This document shows, one piece after another, positions 25,539 through 33,645 of a stretch of 64,000 nucleotides of DNA. The notes beneath the pieces were generated by a model. The model did not search any database and was not told the DNA's origin. It saw only the letters and a program-made list of their open reading frames with translations. The position numbers and the translations under genes were made by a program. Origin of the DNA: Myxococcales bacterium (lineage in GTDB: Bacteria; Myxococcota_A; Polyangia; Polyangiales; Polyangiaceae). Every line of letters starts with the position of its first letter. Positions within the stretch are counted from its first letter, which is position 1. The DNA lies in the NCBI GenBank assembly GCA_004193285.1, contig SECP01000007.1:124001-188000 (forward strand), read 5' to 3'.

Positions 25539-26825
25539 GTGCCCGAAGCGAAGCCGACCGGAAGCCAGATTCTGGCCATGACGAAAAAGCGCCGTCGCCG
25601 TGCGCTCATCCAGCGGATTCTCATCGCCCTGGTGGTGCTGGGAGGCGTGGGAGCGGTGGTGTACCAACGCACCGTGGGCGGGAAGAGCGCCGCCCCGCGC
25701 TACGTCACGGCTCAAGCCAAGCTAGGTCCTCTTCGGGAGACGGTGATGGCGACGGGCAAGTTCAAGGGTTTGGACTCCGTCGACGTCGGCGCCCAGATAT
25801 CTGGCCGAGTCGCGCGGGTGCTGGTCGACTTCAACGATCAGGTGAAGGCCGGTCAGACCCTCGCCGAGATCGACCCCGCGCAGCTCCTTTCGCGCGTGGA
25901 GCAGTCGCGCGCGCAAGTCAGCGCCAGTGACTCGTCCGTCCGCCTCGCCAAGGCGACCCTCGCGCAAGCGAAGGCGGCGCTGGCGCGCGCGAAGGACATG
26001 GCAGACAAGGGGCTGATCTCCAGCAAAGACTTGGAAGCCGCTCAAGCGGACGCCGAGCGCGCGGAGGCGAGCGTTGGCTCGTCGCAATCGCAGGCCATCC
26101 TCTCTCGCGCCTCCCTCAAGGACGCGGAGACGTCCCTCTCCTGGACCACGATCAAGGCGCCCATCGACGGGGTCGTTTTGGCGCGCCTCGTGGAGCCCGG
26201 GCAAACCGTCGCCGCCTCCTTGCAGTCCCCCGTGCTGTTCACGGTTGCGCGCGATCTCAGCCAGCTCACCCTCTACGTGGACATCGACGAGGCCGACATC
26301 GGCCGGTTGCGAGAGGGCCAAGAGGCGTCGTTCACGGTGGGCGCGTGGCCCTCGCGCAAGTTCGCTTCCAAGGTCATTTCCGTGCGCAATCTGCCGACGG
26401 CGGGGCAGACCGTGGTCACCTACCAGGCCGTGCTCTCCGTGGACAACAAGGACCTGTTGCTGCGCCCTGGCATGACGGCCACCGCCAGCATCATCACCTC
26501 CGATCGGCCGGACGTGCTCACGGTGCCGGACGCCGCCCTGCGCTGGCAGCCGCCCGCGCCGCCGAAGGACAAGCCCAGCTCGTCGCCGTTCATGCCGATG
26601 ACACCGCCGCGCATGGGACAACGTCGCCCTGGCGCCAATGCTCGCAGCCCGGACGCGGCCGCCAACGCTTCGCGCGGCACCCTCTACGTGCTCGAGAACG
26701 GCGCGCCCAAGCGCGTGGTCGTCGAGACGGGCGGTGGGGACGGCCAGAACACCGAAATCAAGCCCGGCCCGATCCAAGCCGGCACCGTGGTCATCACGGA
26801 TCTGGAACAAACCAAGGCCCCGTGA
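25539..26825 (+). CDS. macA: MacA-like periplasmic adaptor of an ABC efflux pump
   Basis: The 428-residue membrane-fusion protein has an N-terminal helix (LIQRILIALVVLGGVGAVVY), split lipoyl halves (GAQISGRVARVLVDFNDQVKAGQ ... TIKAPIDGVVLARLVEPGQTV) flanking an Ala-rich coiled-coil hairpin, a beta-barrel domain (LTLYVDIDEADIGRLREGQEASFTV) and a C-terminal membrane-proximal domain. A Pro/Ser/Arg-rich insert of about 50 residues sits late in the protein (from PPAPPKDKPSSS). It links the inner-membrane MacB pump to a TolC channel. GTG 25539 is the start; macB follows after 13 bp. Confidence 0.93.
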   Translation: MPEAKPTGSQILAMTKKRRRRALIQRILIALVVLGGVGAVVYQRTVGGKSAAPRYVTAQAKLGPLRETVMATGKFKGLDSVDVGAQISGRVARVLVDFNDQVKAGQTLAEIDPAQLLSRVEQSRAQVSASDSSVRLAKATLAQAKAALARAKDMADKGLISSKDLEAAQADAERAEASVGSSQSQAILSRASLKDAETSLSWTTIKAPIDGVVLARLVEPGQTVAASLQSPVLFTVARDLSQLTLYVDIDEADIGRLREGQEASFTVGAWPSRKFASKVISVRNLPTAGQTVVTYQAVLSVDNKDLLLRPGMTATASIITSDRPDVLTVPDAALRWQPPAPPKDKPSSSPFMPMTPPRMGQRRPGANARSPDAAANASRGTLYVLENGAPKRVVVETGGGDGQNTEIKPGPIQAGTVVITDLEQTKAP

Positions 26826-26838
26826 CGCGCAGTAACGC

Positions 26839-27534
26839 ATGTCGCTAATCGAGCTGAGCCAAGTCTACAAGCGCTACGGCGAGGGCGAGTCCGAGGTGCG
26901 CGCGCTGGACGGCATCGACCTCCGCATCGAGCGGGGCGAGTTCGTCGCCATCATGGGCTCCAGCGGCTCCGGCAAGTCCACGTGCATGAACATCCTCGGC
27001 TGCCTGGACCGACCCACCGAGGGCCAGTACCACCTCGCGGACGTGGAGGTGACCGCGCTGCCGGGCGACGGCCTGACCATGCTGCGTCGCCACTACATTG
27101 GCTTCGTTTTTCAGGGTTTCAACCTGCTCGCGCGCACCAGCGCCCTCGAGAACGTGGAGCTGCCTCTGGTCTATCGCCGGGTGGCGCGGGCCGAGCGAGA
27201 GGAGCGGGCGATCCGCGCGCTCACCCTCGTGGGCCTGGAAGACCGGCTGGACCACGCGCCGAGTCAGCTGTCGGGGGGGCAGCAGCAGCGGGTGGCGATC
27301 GCGCGCGCGCTGGTGACCGAGCCGGAGATTTTGATGGCGGACGAACCGACCGGAAATTTGGATTCCGCGCGGACGGAGGAAGTGATGCGGCTCTTGCAAC
27401 AGCTGAACCGAGAGCGTGGGATCACGATCGTGATGGTGACGCACGAGCCGGACGTGGCCGCGTTCGCCAAGCGCAACCTCATCTTCAAAGACGGACGTAT
27501 CTTGAGCGACAAGCTCGTGGGGCAAGAGCCATGA
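26839..27534 (+). CDS. MacB-type ABC transporter ATP-binding protein
   Basis: The 231-residue ATPase has Walker A GSSGSGKST (residues 40-48), Q-loop FVFQGFNLL, signature LSGGQQQRVAIARAL, Walker B ILMADEPTGNLDS and the switch His (VTHEPDVA). It belongs to the LolD/MacB/FtsE-like branch. In Escherichia coli this domain is fused to the permease as MacB; here it is a separate gene whose TGA overlaps the permease ATG. It drives export with the MacA and TolC products of the same operon. Confidence 0.95.
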   Translation: MSLIELSQVYKRYGEGESEVRALDGIDLRIERGEFVAIMGSSGSGKSTCMNILGCLDRPTEGQYHLADVEVTALPGDGLTMLRRHYIGFVFQGFNLLARTSALENVELPLVYRRVARAEREERAIRALTLVGLEDRLDHAPSQLSGGQQQRVAIARALVTEPEILMADEPTGNLDSARTEEVMRLLQQLNRERGITIVMVTHEPDVAAFAKRNLIFKDGRILSDKLVGQEP

Positions 27535-28742
27535 TTTGGGCGACCGTTTTCATGGCTTTGCGTGAGATTCGCCGCAACGGCCTGCGCTCCATCCTCACCA
27601 TGCTCGGCGTGGTCATCGGCGTCGGGGCGGTCATCGCGCTGGTGTCCGTCGGGCGGGGCGCGACCGCGAAGGTGACGGAAGACATCGGCAAGCTGGGTAA
27701 GAACCTGCTCACGGTGAGCGCCGGCACGTTTTCACGCGGCGGCGGCGGGGCCGGCGTCAGCGCGCCCCCGCTGCGCATCGACGACGCCAACGCGATTCGT
27801 CGGGAAATCCTCGGAGTGGACGCGGTGGCGGCCGCGGCCGCGAGCTCCGTGCAGGTGATTTACGGTAACTCCAACCAGCGCACGTCCGTGACTGGCTCGG
27901 ACAACTCGTTCTTCGAGGTTCGGGGCTACACGATCGACAAGGGCCGGTTATTCAGTCGCGCCGAGCTGCAGAGCGGCGGCGCGTCTTGCATCATCGGCAG
28001 CACGGTGCGCAGCAACCTGTACCAGAGCAAGGATCCGATCGGCACGACGCTCCGCGTCGGTTCCATTCCTTGTCAGGTCGTCGGGCTCCTGGTCAGCAAG
28101 GGCCAGGCCGGCATGGGCCAAGATCAGGACGACCTCGTGGTGCTGCCGATGCGTGCCGTGCAGCGCCGCATCACCGGCAACGACAACATTCAAAGCATCT
28201 TCGTGGCCGCGAGTGAAGGCGAGGGGACGGGCGTGGTCGCAGAGCGAGTTCGCGGTCTGCTCCGGCAGCGCCGCCATCGCGGCGAAGGTTTGGACGACGA
28301 CTTCACGATCCGCGACATGGCCGAGATCGCGGAGACCGTCACCGCGACCTCTACCGCGCTGACGGCGCTGCTCGGCGCGATCGCCGCCGTCAGCCTCGTC
28401 GTTGGCGGCATCGGGATCATGAACATCATGCTCGTCTCCGTCACGGAGCGAACGCGGGAAATCGGCATCCGCCTCGCCATCGGCGCCTTCGGTAGCGAGG
28501 TGATGATGCAGTTTTTGCTGGAGGCGATCGTGCTGTCCACGCTTGGCGGTGTCATCGGCATCTGTTTGGGCCTCATCGGCTCGTATTTCGCGGCAAGCTC
28601 GATGAAATTGCCGTTCGTGCTCGCGCCGGACATCGTGGCGCTGTCGTTCGTGTTTTCGGCGCTCGTCGGCGTCGTGTTCGGTTACTTGCCTGCTCGCAAG
28701 GCCGCCAATCTCGATCCCATCGAGGCGCTTCGTCATGAATAA
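27531..28742 (+). CDS. MacB-type ABC transporter permease
   Basis: The 403-residue permease has the MacB topology: one N-terminal helix (SILTMLGVVIGVGAVIALVS), a periplasmic domain of about 230 residues (starting GRGATAKVTEDIGKLG and including KDPIGTTLRVGSIPCQVVG), then three helices (LTALLGAIAAVSLVVGGIGI, EVMMQFLLEAIVLSTLGGVI, IVALSFVFSALVGVVFGYLP). It ends with PARKAANLDPIEALRHE, the classic FtsX/MacB tail. Translation starts in an ATGA overlap with the ATPase gene. MacB-type pumps export macrolides, peptides or lipoproteins; the substrate is unknown here. Confidence 0.94.
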   Translation: MIWATVFMALREIRRNGLRSILTMLGVVIGVGAVIALVSVGRGATAKVTEDIGKLGKNLLTVSAGTFSRGGGGAGVSAPPLRIDDANAIRREILGVDAVAAAAASSVQVIYGNSNQRTSVTGSDNSFFEVRGYTIDKGRLFSRAELQSGGASCIIGSTVRSNLYQSKDPIGTTLRVGSIPCQVVGLLVSKGQAGMGQDQDDLVVLPMRAVQRRITGNDNIQSIFVAASEGEGTGVVAERVRGLLRQRRHRGEGLDDDFTIRDMAEIAETVTATSTALTALLGAIAAVSLVVGGIGIMNIMLVSVTERTREIGIRLAIGAFGSEVMMQFLLEAIVLSTLGGVIGICLGLIGSYFAASSMKLPFVLAPDIVALSFVFSALVGVVFGYLPARKAANLDPIEALRHE

Positions 28743-30276
28743 ACGCATGCTGTCGTGCTTGTCGGGCCTGCTGCTCTCGTTCGCTTCGGCTGCCGCGGCG
28801 CAAGAAGCCAGGCCGCTCACCGAGCAGGAGGTCGTGGCGGTGGCGGTGGCGAACAATCCCTCACTGCACGTCGCGCTGCTTCGGGCGCAGCAGAGCCGCT
28901 TCGGCTTGCGCGCAGAGGAGGCGCTCTACACGCCGATCCTCGGCGCGAGCGCCGGCTACACCCACTCCCGCGTGCCCTCCTTGTACCAGGATGGAACGCG
29001 CATCACCGGGAGCGACGTCTTCGACGTAGGGCTCGGGCTCACCAAGCCGTTCGCTTACGGCACCGTGCTCTCCGCCACGATGTCCGGGCAGCGGTCGTCG
29101 CGCGCGTCTCTCGAGCAGCAGGCGCTGCTCGGCGCGACGGGGCCGGGCTACTCGCTGGTCGGCCGCCTGGCGGCGACTCAGCCGCTCCTGCGCGGCGCGG
29201 GCACGGACGTGGGGCTCGCTTCCCTGCGCCAAGCGCGCCTCAATCTGTCGGCCAACGAGCTCGCGGCGCAGGCGGCGGCGAGCCAGGTCCTCTCGCAAGT
29301 CGTCTCGGATTATTGGGAGCTTTGGTACTCGAACGAGGCCGTTCGAATCAACGAAGCTTCGCGAGAGCTCGCGCGGGTACAGCAAGAGCAAGCCCAGCAG
29401 CAGGTGCAGAGCGGCGCCCTTGCCCCCGCATCCGCGCTTCCCTACGCGACCCAGGTGGCGCAGCTGGACGAAGCGGTGCTGGCGGCGCGCACCGACGTGC
29501 GACAGCGGGAGCTGGTGCTTGCACAGACGCTGGGCCGGGCGGCGGGGGTCGGGGAGGCGCTCGCGGCCGTAGACGTGCCCCAGCCGCCGAGTGCGGACGA
29601 GCCGGTGGAGGCCACCGCGGTGCGGGAGGCGCTTGCCAATTCCTACGAGCGTCGCCAGCTGCAAGCTCAGCTCGCGATCGCGCGAGATCAACTCAAGATA
29701 TCGGGGGATCCGTTGCGCCCTCGGTTGGACCTGGATGCGTACGTTCAAGCCCAAGGTCTCGGGAATCGGCGCGTACCGCCCGCGATCGAGCAGTTTGGGC
29801 AGATGGAGGCGGTGAGCGCGCACGTCGGGCTCACCTTCGAGATGCCGGTGACGGACGCTCGCCGTTCCGCTCAGATTCAGGCTGCGCAGCTGGCCGCGCG
29901 CGTGGCGGAAAAGCAGATCGCGGTGAGCGAGCTCGCGATTCGTAGCAGCGTTGCCTCCGCCATCGCGCAGCGCCGGGCCGCGCGCGAGCGCCTGGAGCTC
30001 GCGACCCAGACGGAGAAGGTGGCCAAGGCCCAGGCCGAGGCCGAGCGCGCCCGCTTTCTCGCGGGCGGCACCATCGCGATCACGGTGCAGCAGGCGGAAG
30101 ACTCGTACCGGCAGGCTCAGCTCCGCGTGCAGCGAGCACGGGTCGACCTGGTGATGGCGGACCTATCGCTCGCCGAGCTGCGCGGTCAGCTTCTCACCCG
30201 CTATGCTGACGCTGTCCAGCGGCTGCCGGCCGAGCAGCGCATCACGCTGTCCAATAACGTGTCCGGTAACTTCTAG
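28735..30276 (+). CDS. TolC-family outer-membrane efflux channel
   Basis: The 513-residue product has a signal peptide (LSGLLLSFASAAAAQE) and the two-fold TolC repeat rich in Ala, Gln and Arg: VVAVAVANNPSLHVALLRAQQSRFG, then SQVLSQVVSDYWELWYSNEA and EQAQQQVQSGALAPASALPYATQ in the first half. The second half has EALANSYERRQLQAQLAIARDQLK and QAEAERARFLAGG. It should form the outer-membrane exit duct for the MacAB-like pump, and its ATG overlaps the permease stop by 8 bp. The four genes 25539-30276 therefore encode a complete tripartite pump. Confidence 0.94.
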   Translation: MNKRMLSCLSGLLLSFASAAAAQEARPLTEQEVVAVAVANNPSLHVALLRAQQSRFGLRAEEALYTPILGASAGYTHSRVPSLYQDGTRITGSDVFDVGLGLTKPFAYGTVLSATMSGQRSSRASLEQQALLGATGPGYSLVGRLAATQPLLRGAGTDVGLASLRQARLNLSANELAAQAAASQVLSQVVSDYWELWYSNEAVRINEASRELARVQQEQAQQQVQSGALAPASALPYATQVAQLDEAVLAARTDVRQRELVLAQTLGRAAGVGEALAAVDVPQPPSADEPVEATAVREALANSYERRQLQAQLAIARDQLKISGDPLRPRLDLDAYVQAQGLGNRRVPPAIEQFGQMEAVSAHVGLTFEMPVTDARRSAQIQAAQLAARVAEKQIAVSELAIRSSVASAIAQRRAARERLELATQTEKVAKAQAEAERARFLAGGTIAITVQQAEDSYRQAQLRVQRARVDLVMADLSLAELRGQLLTRYADAVQRLPAEQRITLSNNVSGNF

Positions 30277-30394
30277 TCGCCGAATGTGGGAGCGGGTGGG
30301 AGCGCCTCCGTCATGCGCGGAGGAGCGTGCGACCCGGTTCGCCGCCGGTTGTTGTCTGCCCGCGCGCGCCGTGACACGATCTTCAGTTGCGTCG

Positions 30395-31849
30395 ATGACT
30401 ACACCGTCCCCGCGCCGGTTCCCCCGACTCGTCGAAACCGTGGGCGAGGACTCGCCCGTCGATGCGGATGCGGCCGCCGCCGCCGAGCTCCATGACTCGA
30501 GCCACTACTTGGCCGGTGAGGTCGTCGGCGACCGCTACCGGCTGGTGCGCGAGATCGGTCGCGGCGGAATGGGCGTCGTGTGGGTCGCGCACTCGCTCGT
30601 GCTCGGCGTGGACGTAGCGCTCAAGTTGATTCGCGCGAGCGCCGCGAGCTCGGCGCTGTCCTCGCGCATGGCGCGCGAGGCGCACGCGGCGGCCCGGCTG
30701 GGGCACCCGGCGCTGGTGCGAGTGTTCGACTTCGGGTGGACGCGGCACGGCGATCCGTACCTGGTGATGGAGCTCGTGCAGGGGGAGACGCTCGCGGCCC
30801 TCGTGCGGCGTGAAGCCCGGGTTCCCGCGATCCGCGCCGTGCAGACGCTGCTGCCCATCGTGGACGGCCTTCGGCTGGCGCACGATAAAGGCATCGTTCA
30901 CCGGGACATCAAGCCCGACAACGTATTCCTCGCCGCGGACGCGCTGGGGCGCCGGCAGCCCAAGCTGCTGGACTTCGGCATCGCCAAAGTCGACAAGCAG
31001 GTGGACGGCCGCCTCACGCAGATCGGCGCGGTGCTCGGCAGCCCGGATTACATGTCACCGGAGCAAGCCCTCGGCTTGGATGACATCGACGAGCGCACGG
31101 ATATTTGGTCGCTGTGCGTGGTGCTTTACGAGGTGATAACGGGAAAAGTACCGTTTCAGAAGCCCAACTACAACGCGCTCATGCACGCGATCATCAACGA
31201 GGATCCGACCCCCTCGATCGAGTGCGGAGCAGGGGACAAGGCGCTCTGGCAAATCATCCAGCGCGGCCTTCACAAGCAGCGCGAGGACCGCTTTCAGACG
31301 GTGACGGACCTCGGCGAAGCAATGGCGCTGTGGCTCTACGAGCACGGCATCAAGGAAGATCTCTCCGGGAACTCGATTCGCGCGGTGTGGTTGGACACGA
31401 CGCTCTCGATGAACGGAGGAGAGCTCCGCTCGGGGCGATCGGCGAATCACGAGTCCGTCTCCGGACCGCGCGCGGGGCTCCGCTCGCCGGGGAACGTGCA
31501 CTCTGGCAACGCGGAGACGCTGCACACGCTCGCGCCCCGCGACACCAGCCGACGCGCCCGGGCGCTCTTCTTGGCCTTGCCGGTCGGCGCGTTGCTGGTC
31601 GGTGCGGCCGGCACCTGGCTCGCGCTTCGGCCCACCGCACCGGCCGCTTCGGCCGAGCTCCCGCGCCCCCGCGCGAGCTTGGCGACGCCGGCCGCACTCG
31701 GCGAGGTAGCTCCGCCGCCGCTCGCTCCCTCGCCGAGCGCGATCGTAGCTTTGCCCGAGCAATCGGTCAGGTCCACCCCCGCCGCCCCCAAGCCGAGGCC
31801 GCGCGCGGTGACCGCGGTCCGCAAGAAGGGCCACGACTTTGGGTTCTAG
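30395..31849 (+). CDS. Membrane-anchored Ser/Thr protein kinase
   Basis: The 484-residue eukaryotic-type kinase has a glycine loop (IGRGGMGVVWVA), VALKLI lysine, catalytic loop IVHRDIKPDNVFLA, DFGIAKVDKQ, SPDYMSPEQALG and an active-looking HRD/DFG pair. A Ser/Arg-rich stretch leads to one membrane helix (ALFLALPVGALLVGAAGTWLAL) and a periplasmic Ala/Pro tail. The ATG at 30395 follows the TolC gene by 118 bp; the frame is open farther upstream over tolC but that is not coding. The stop overlaps the next gene by 11 bp, so the three genes to 33644 appear co-translated. The tail has no recognisable sensor domain. Confidence 0.92.
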   Translation: MTTPSPRRFPRLVETVGEDSPVDADAAAAAELHDSSHYLAGEVVGDRYRLVREIGRGGMGVVWVAHSLVLGVDVALKLIRASAASSALSSRMAREAHAAARLGHPALVRVFDFGWTRHGDPYLVMELVQGETLAALVRREARVPAIRAVQTLLPIVDGLRLAHDKGIVHRDIKPDNVFLAADALGRRQPKLLDFGIAKVDKQVDGRLTQIGAVLGSPDYMSPEQALGLDDIDERTDIWSLCVVLYEVITGKVPFQKPNYNALMHAIINEDPTPSIECGAGDKALWQIIQRGLHKQREDRFQTVTDLGEAMALWLYEHGIKEDLSGNSIRAVWLDTTLSMNGGELRSGRSANHESVSGPRAGLRSPGNVHSGNAETLHTLAPRDTSRRARALFLALPVGALLVGAAGTWLALRPTAPAASAELPRPRASLATPAALGEVAPPPLAPSPSAIVALPEQSVRSTPAAPKPRPRAVTAVRKKGHDFGF

Positions 31850-32798
31850 AGCGGCGCTCGTGTTGGCCTGCGCGATTGGCTGGTGGACATTACCGGGAGT
31901 AGCTCTGGCCCAGGAAGCTGACGCCGGGACGCGCGTGGCGGCGCGCGAGCTCGCGGTGGCCGGCGCCGAGGCCTACGACAAGGCAGAGTACGCGACCGCC
32001 CTGGATCGTTTCCAGAGAGCCGAGCAGCTGTACAAGGTGCCCTCGATCACCGTCATGGTCGCGCGCTGCCTTTCGCGGAGCGGGCGCGTCGTGGAGGCGG
32101 TGGACAAGTACGAGGAGACTCTGCGGGTGCCGCTGGACGCCGCATCTCCGGAAGCGTTCCGACGCGCCGTGACCGACGCTGCGGGTGAGGTCGAGGTGGC
32201 GCGAGCGCGCGTCGCGCGGATCGAGCTGCGCCTACCGAAGGATGCACCGCCGGACACCAAGCTACTGCTCGATGGCCGGCCAGTGCCCGCGGCTTTGATC
32301 GGCGTGCCCACGCCGGTAGATCCAGGCGCGCACCGGGTTTCGGCTCGCGCAGCGGGCAAGGCGCCCTTCGAGCGCGAGCTTTCACTGGCGGAGGGCGAGC
32401 ACCAGAGCATGAACGTGGAGCTGGTGGGCCTCGCGCCGCCTCAGCCGTCGCCGCCGGTGCTGACCGCGGGCTCCGCCCGAGCCCTCCGCGCCAAGCCGAT
32501 CACGATCGCTTTGCTGGCGACCGGCGGCGCAGCGCTCGTGGTCGGTACCGTCACCGGCATCGCCGCGCTCAACCACAAATCGGCGTTGGACGAGGGCTGC
32601 ACGCCGGGCTGCAGTCCCAACCTGCGCGAGGATTTGGAAGCGTTCCGTCGGAATCGCACGATCTCGTACTTGAGCTTCGGCATCGGGGCGGCGGCGGCGG
32701 GGGCGGGCGCGCTGCTCTTGTGGCGCGACAGCACCTCGGGTCGCCAGGTCGGCGCTTCGGCATATCCTGGCGGCGCGTTCGTCATGGGGAGTTTCTAG
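31839..32798 (+). CDS. Exported PEGA/TPR-like membrane protein
   Basis: The 319-residue product has a signal peptide (LVLACAIGWWTLPGVALAQE), a helical TPR-like region (AVAGAEAYDKAEYATALDRFQRAEQLYKVPS), a PEGA-like segment (DTKLLLDGRPVP ... VDPGAHRVSARAAGKAPFERELSLAEGEHQ) and two C-terminal helices (ITIALLATGGAALVVGTVTGI and the Gly/Ala-rich ISYLSFGIGAAAAGAGALLLW). This layout recurs in myxobacterial operons beside Ser/Thr kinases. TTG 31839 is supported by AAGAAGGG at 8 bp and overlaps the kinase stop; a GTG at 31860 is an alternative. Its job is not known. Confidence 0.75.
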   Translation: MGSRAALVLACAIGWWTLPGVALAQEADAGTRVAARELAVAGAEAYDKAEYATALDRFQRAEQLYKVPSITVMVARCLSRSGRVVEAVDKYEETLRVPLDAASPEAFRRAVTDAAGEVEVARARVARIELRLPKDAPPDTKLLLDGRPVPAALIGVPTPVDPGAHRVSARAAGKAPFERELSLAEGEHQSMNVELVGLAPPQPSPPVLTAGSARALRAKPITIALLATGGAALVVGTVTGIAALNHKSALDEGCTPGCSPNLREDLEAFRRNRTISYLSFGIGAAAAGAGALLLWRDSTSGRQVGASAYPGGAFVMGSF

Positions 32799-33644
32799 TT
32801 GGCGTCGGTGCGCGCGGGCTGGCTAGCGCTCTGGCTGCTGCCTCTGCTGGCGGGCGGTTGCCCCGTGACCGATGACTACTTCATCGACGAGAGTGGGAGC
32901 GGCGGCGCGGGGGCGCTGTCGAGCGGGAGCGCGGGCGTCCCTGGGCGGCCGAACGGCGGCGCCCCGGACGCGGGCGGCAGCTCCTTTGGAGGCGAGACCG
33001 GCGAGAGCGGAAACGACGCGGGGGAAGAGCCCCCTTCGGAGGCAGGAGCCCCGGCGGCGGGAGGCGGCGCTTCGAGCGCGACTTGCTCACCACGCACGGA
33101 GCGCTGCAACGGCCACGACGACAACTGCAACGAAGTCATCGACGAGCAAGCGTGCAACAGCATGAGCGCGGGCACTCTCGGCTGCTCCGGGTTCGTGATC
33201 AATGGGCGCGAGGACCACGGATACATGCTGTGCACCGAGGTGACTCGCGACTACGCCCACGCTCGAGACGCCTGCCGCGCGCAGGGGATGCGGCTCGTCT
33301 GGTTGGAGAGCGCCGCCGAGAACGACGCCGTCTTCAAGACCGTGAGCGCCATCCAAGCCGGGCTCGAGGTTTGGCTCGGGGCGACCGATCAGGAAGCGGA
33401 GGGCACCTGGGGCTGGGACGGCCAGGGTGGCATGGTGTTCTGGGGTGGCAACGAGTACGGCAACCCGGTGGGCGACGCGTACACGGCGTGGGCCCGCGGT
33501 ACGCCCAACGACAGCCAAGAGGCCGGTCCGGAGGGCGAGGATTGCGCGGTGCTCATGCCCGCCGAGGCCACCTGGGGCGACCGCGCCTGCACCACCAAAT
33601 ACGCGTACTTGTGTGAGGAGCCGGAGCTTCCGACGGAGCCCTAG
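32799..33644 (+). CDS. C-type lectin-like lipoprotein with a MopE-type Cys motif
   Basis: The 281-residue product has a lipoprotein signal (LALWLLPLLAGGC) and a Gly/Ser/Ala-rich linker of about 70 residues. CNGHDDNCNEVIDEQAC is the short metal-binding motif found in MopE-like and myxobacterial surface proteins. The rest is a C-type lectin fold (DYAHARDACRAQGMRLVWLESAAEN, VWLGATDQEAEGTWGWDG, EDCAVLMPAEATWGDRAC, YAYLCEE). It probably binds sugars or protein at the cell surface. TTG 32799 directly follows the previous stop, with GGGGAG upstream; a GTG at 32808 is possible. Confidence 0.82.
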   Translation: MASVRAGWLALWLLPLLAGGCPVTDDYFIDESGSGGAGALSSGSAGVPGRPNGGAPDAGGSSFGGETGESGNDAGEEPPSEAGAPAAGGGASSATCSPRTERCNGHDDNCNEVIDEQACNSMSAGTLGCSGFVINGREDHGYMLCTEVTRDYAHARDACRAQGMRLVWLESAAENDAVFKTVSAIQAGLEVWLGATDQEAEGTWGWDGQGGMVFWGGNEYGNPVGDAYTAWARGTPNDSQEAGPEGEDCAVLMPAEATWGDRACTTKYAYLCEEPELPTEP

Positions 33645-33645
33645 G

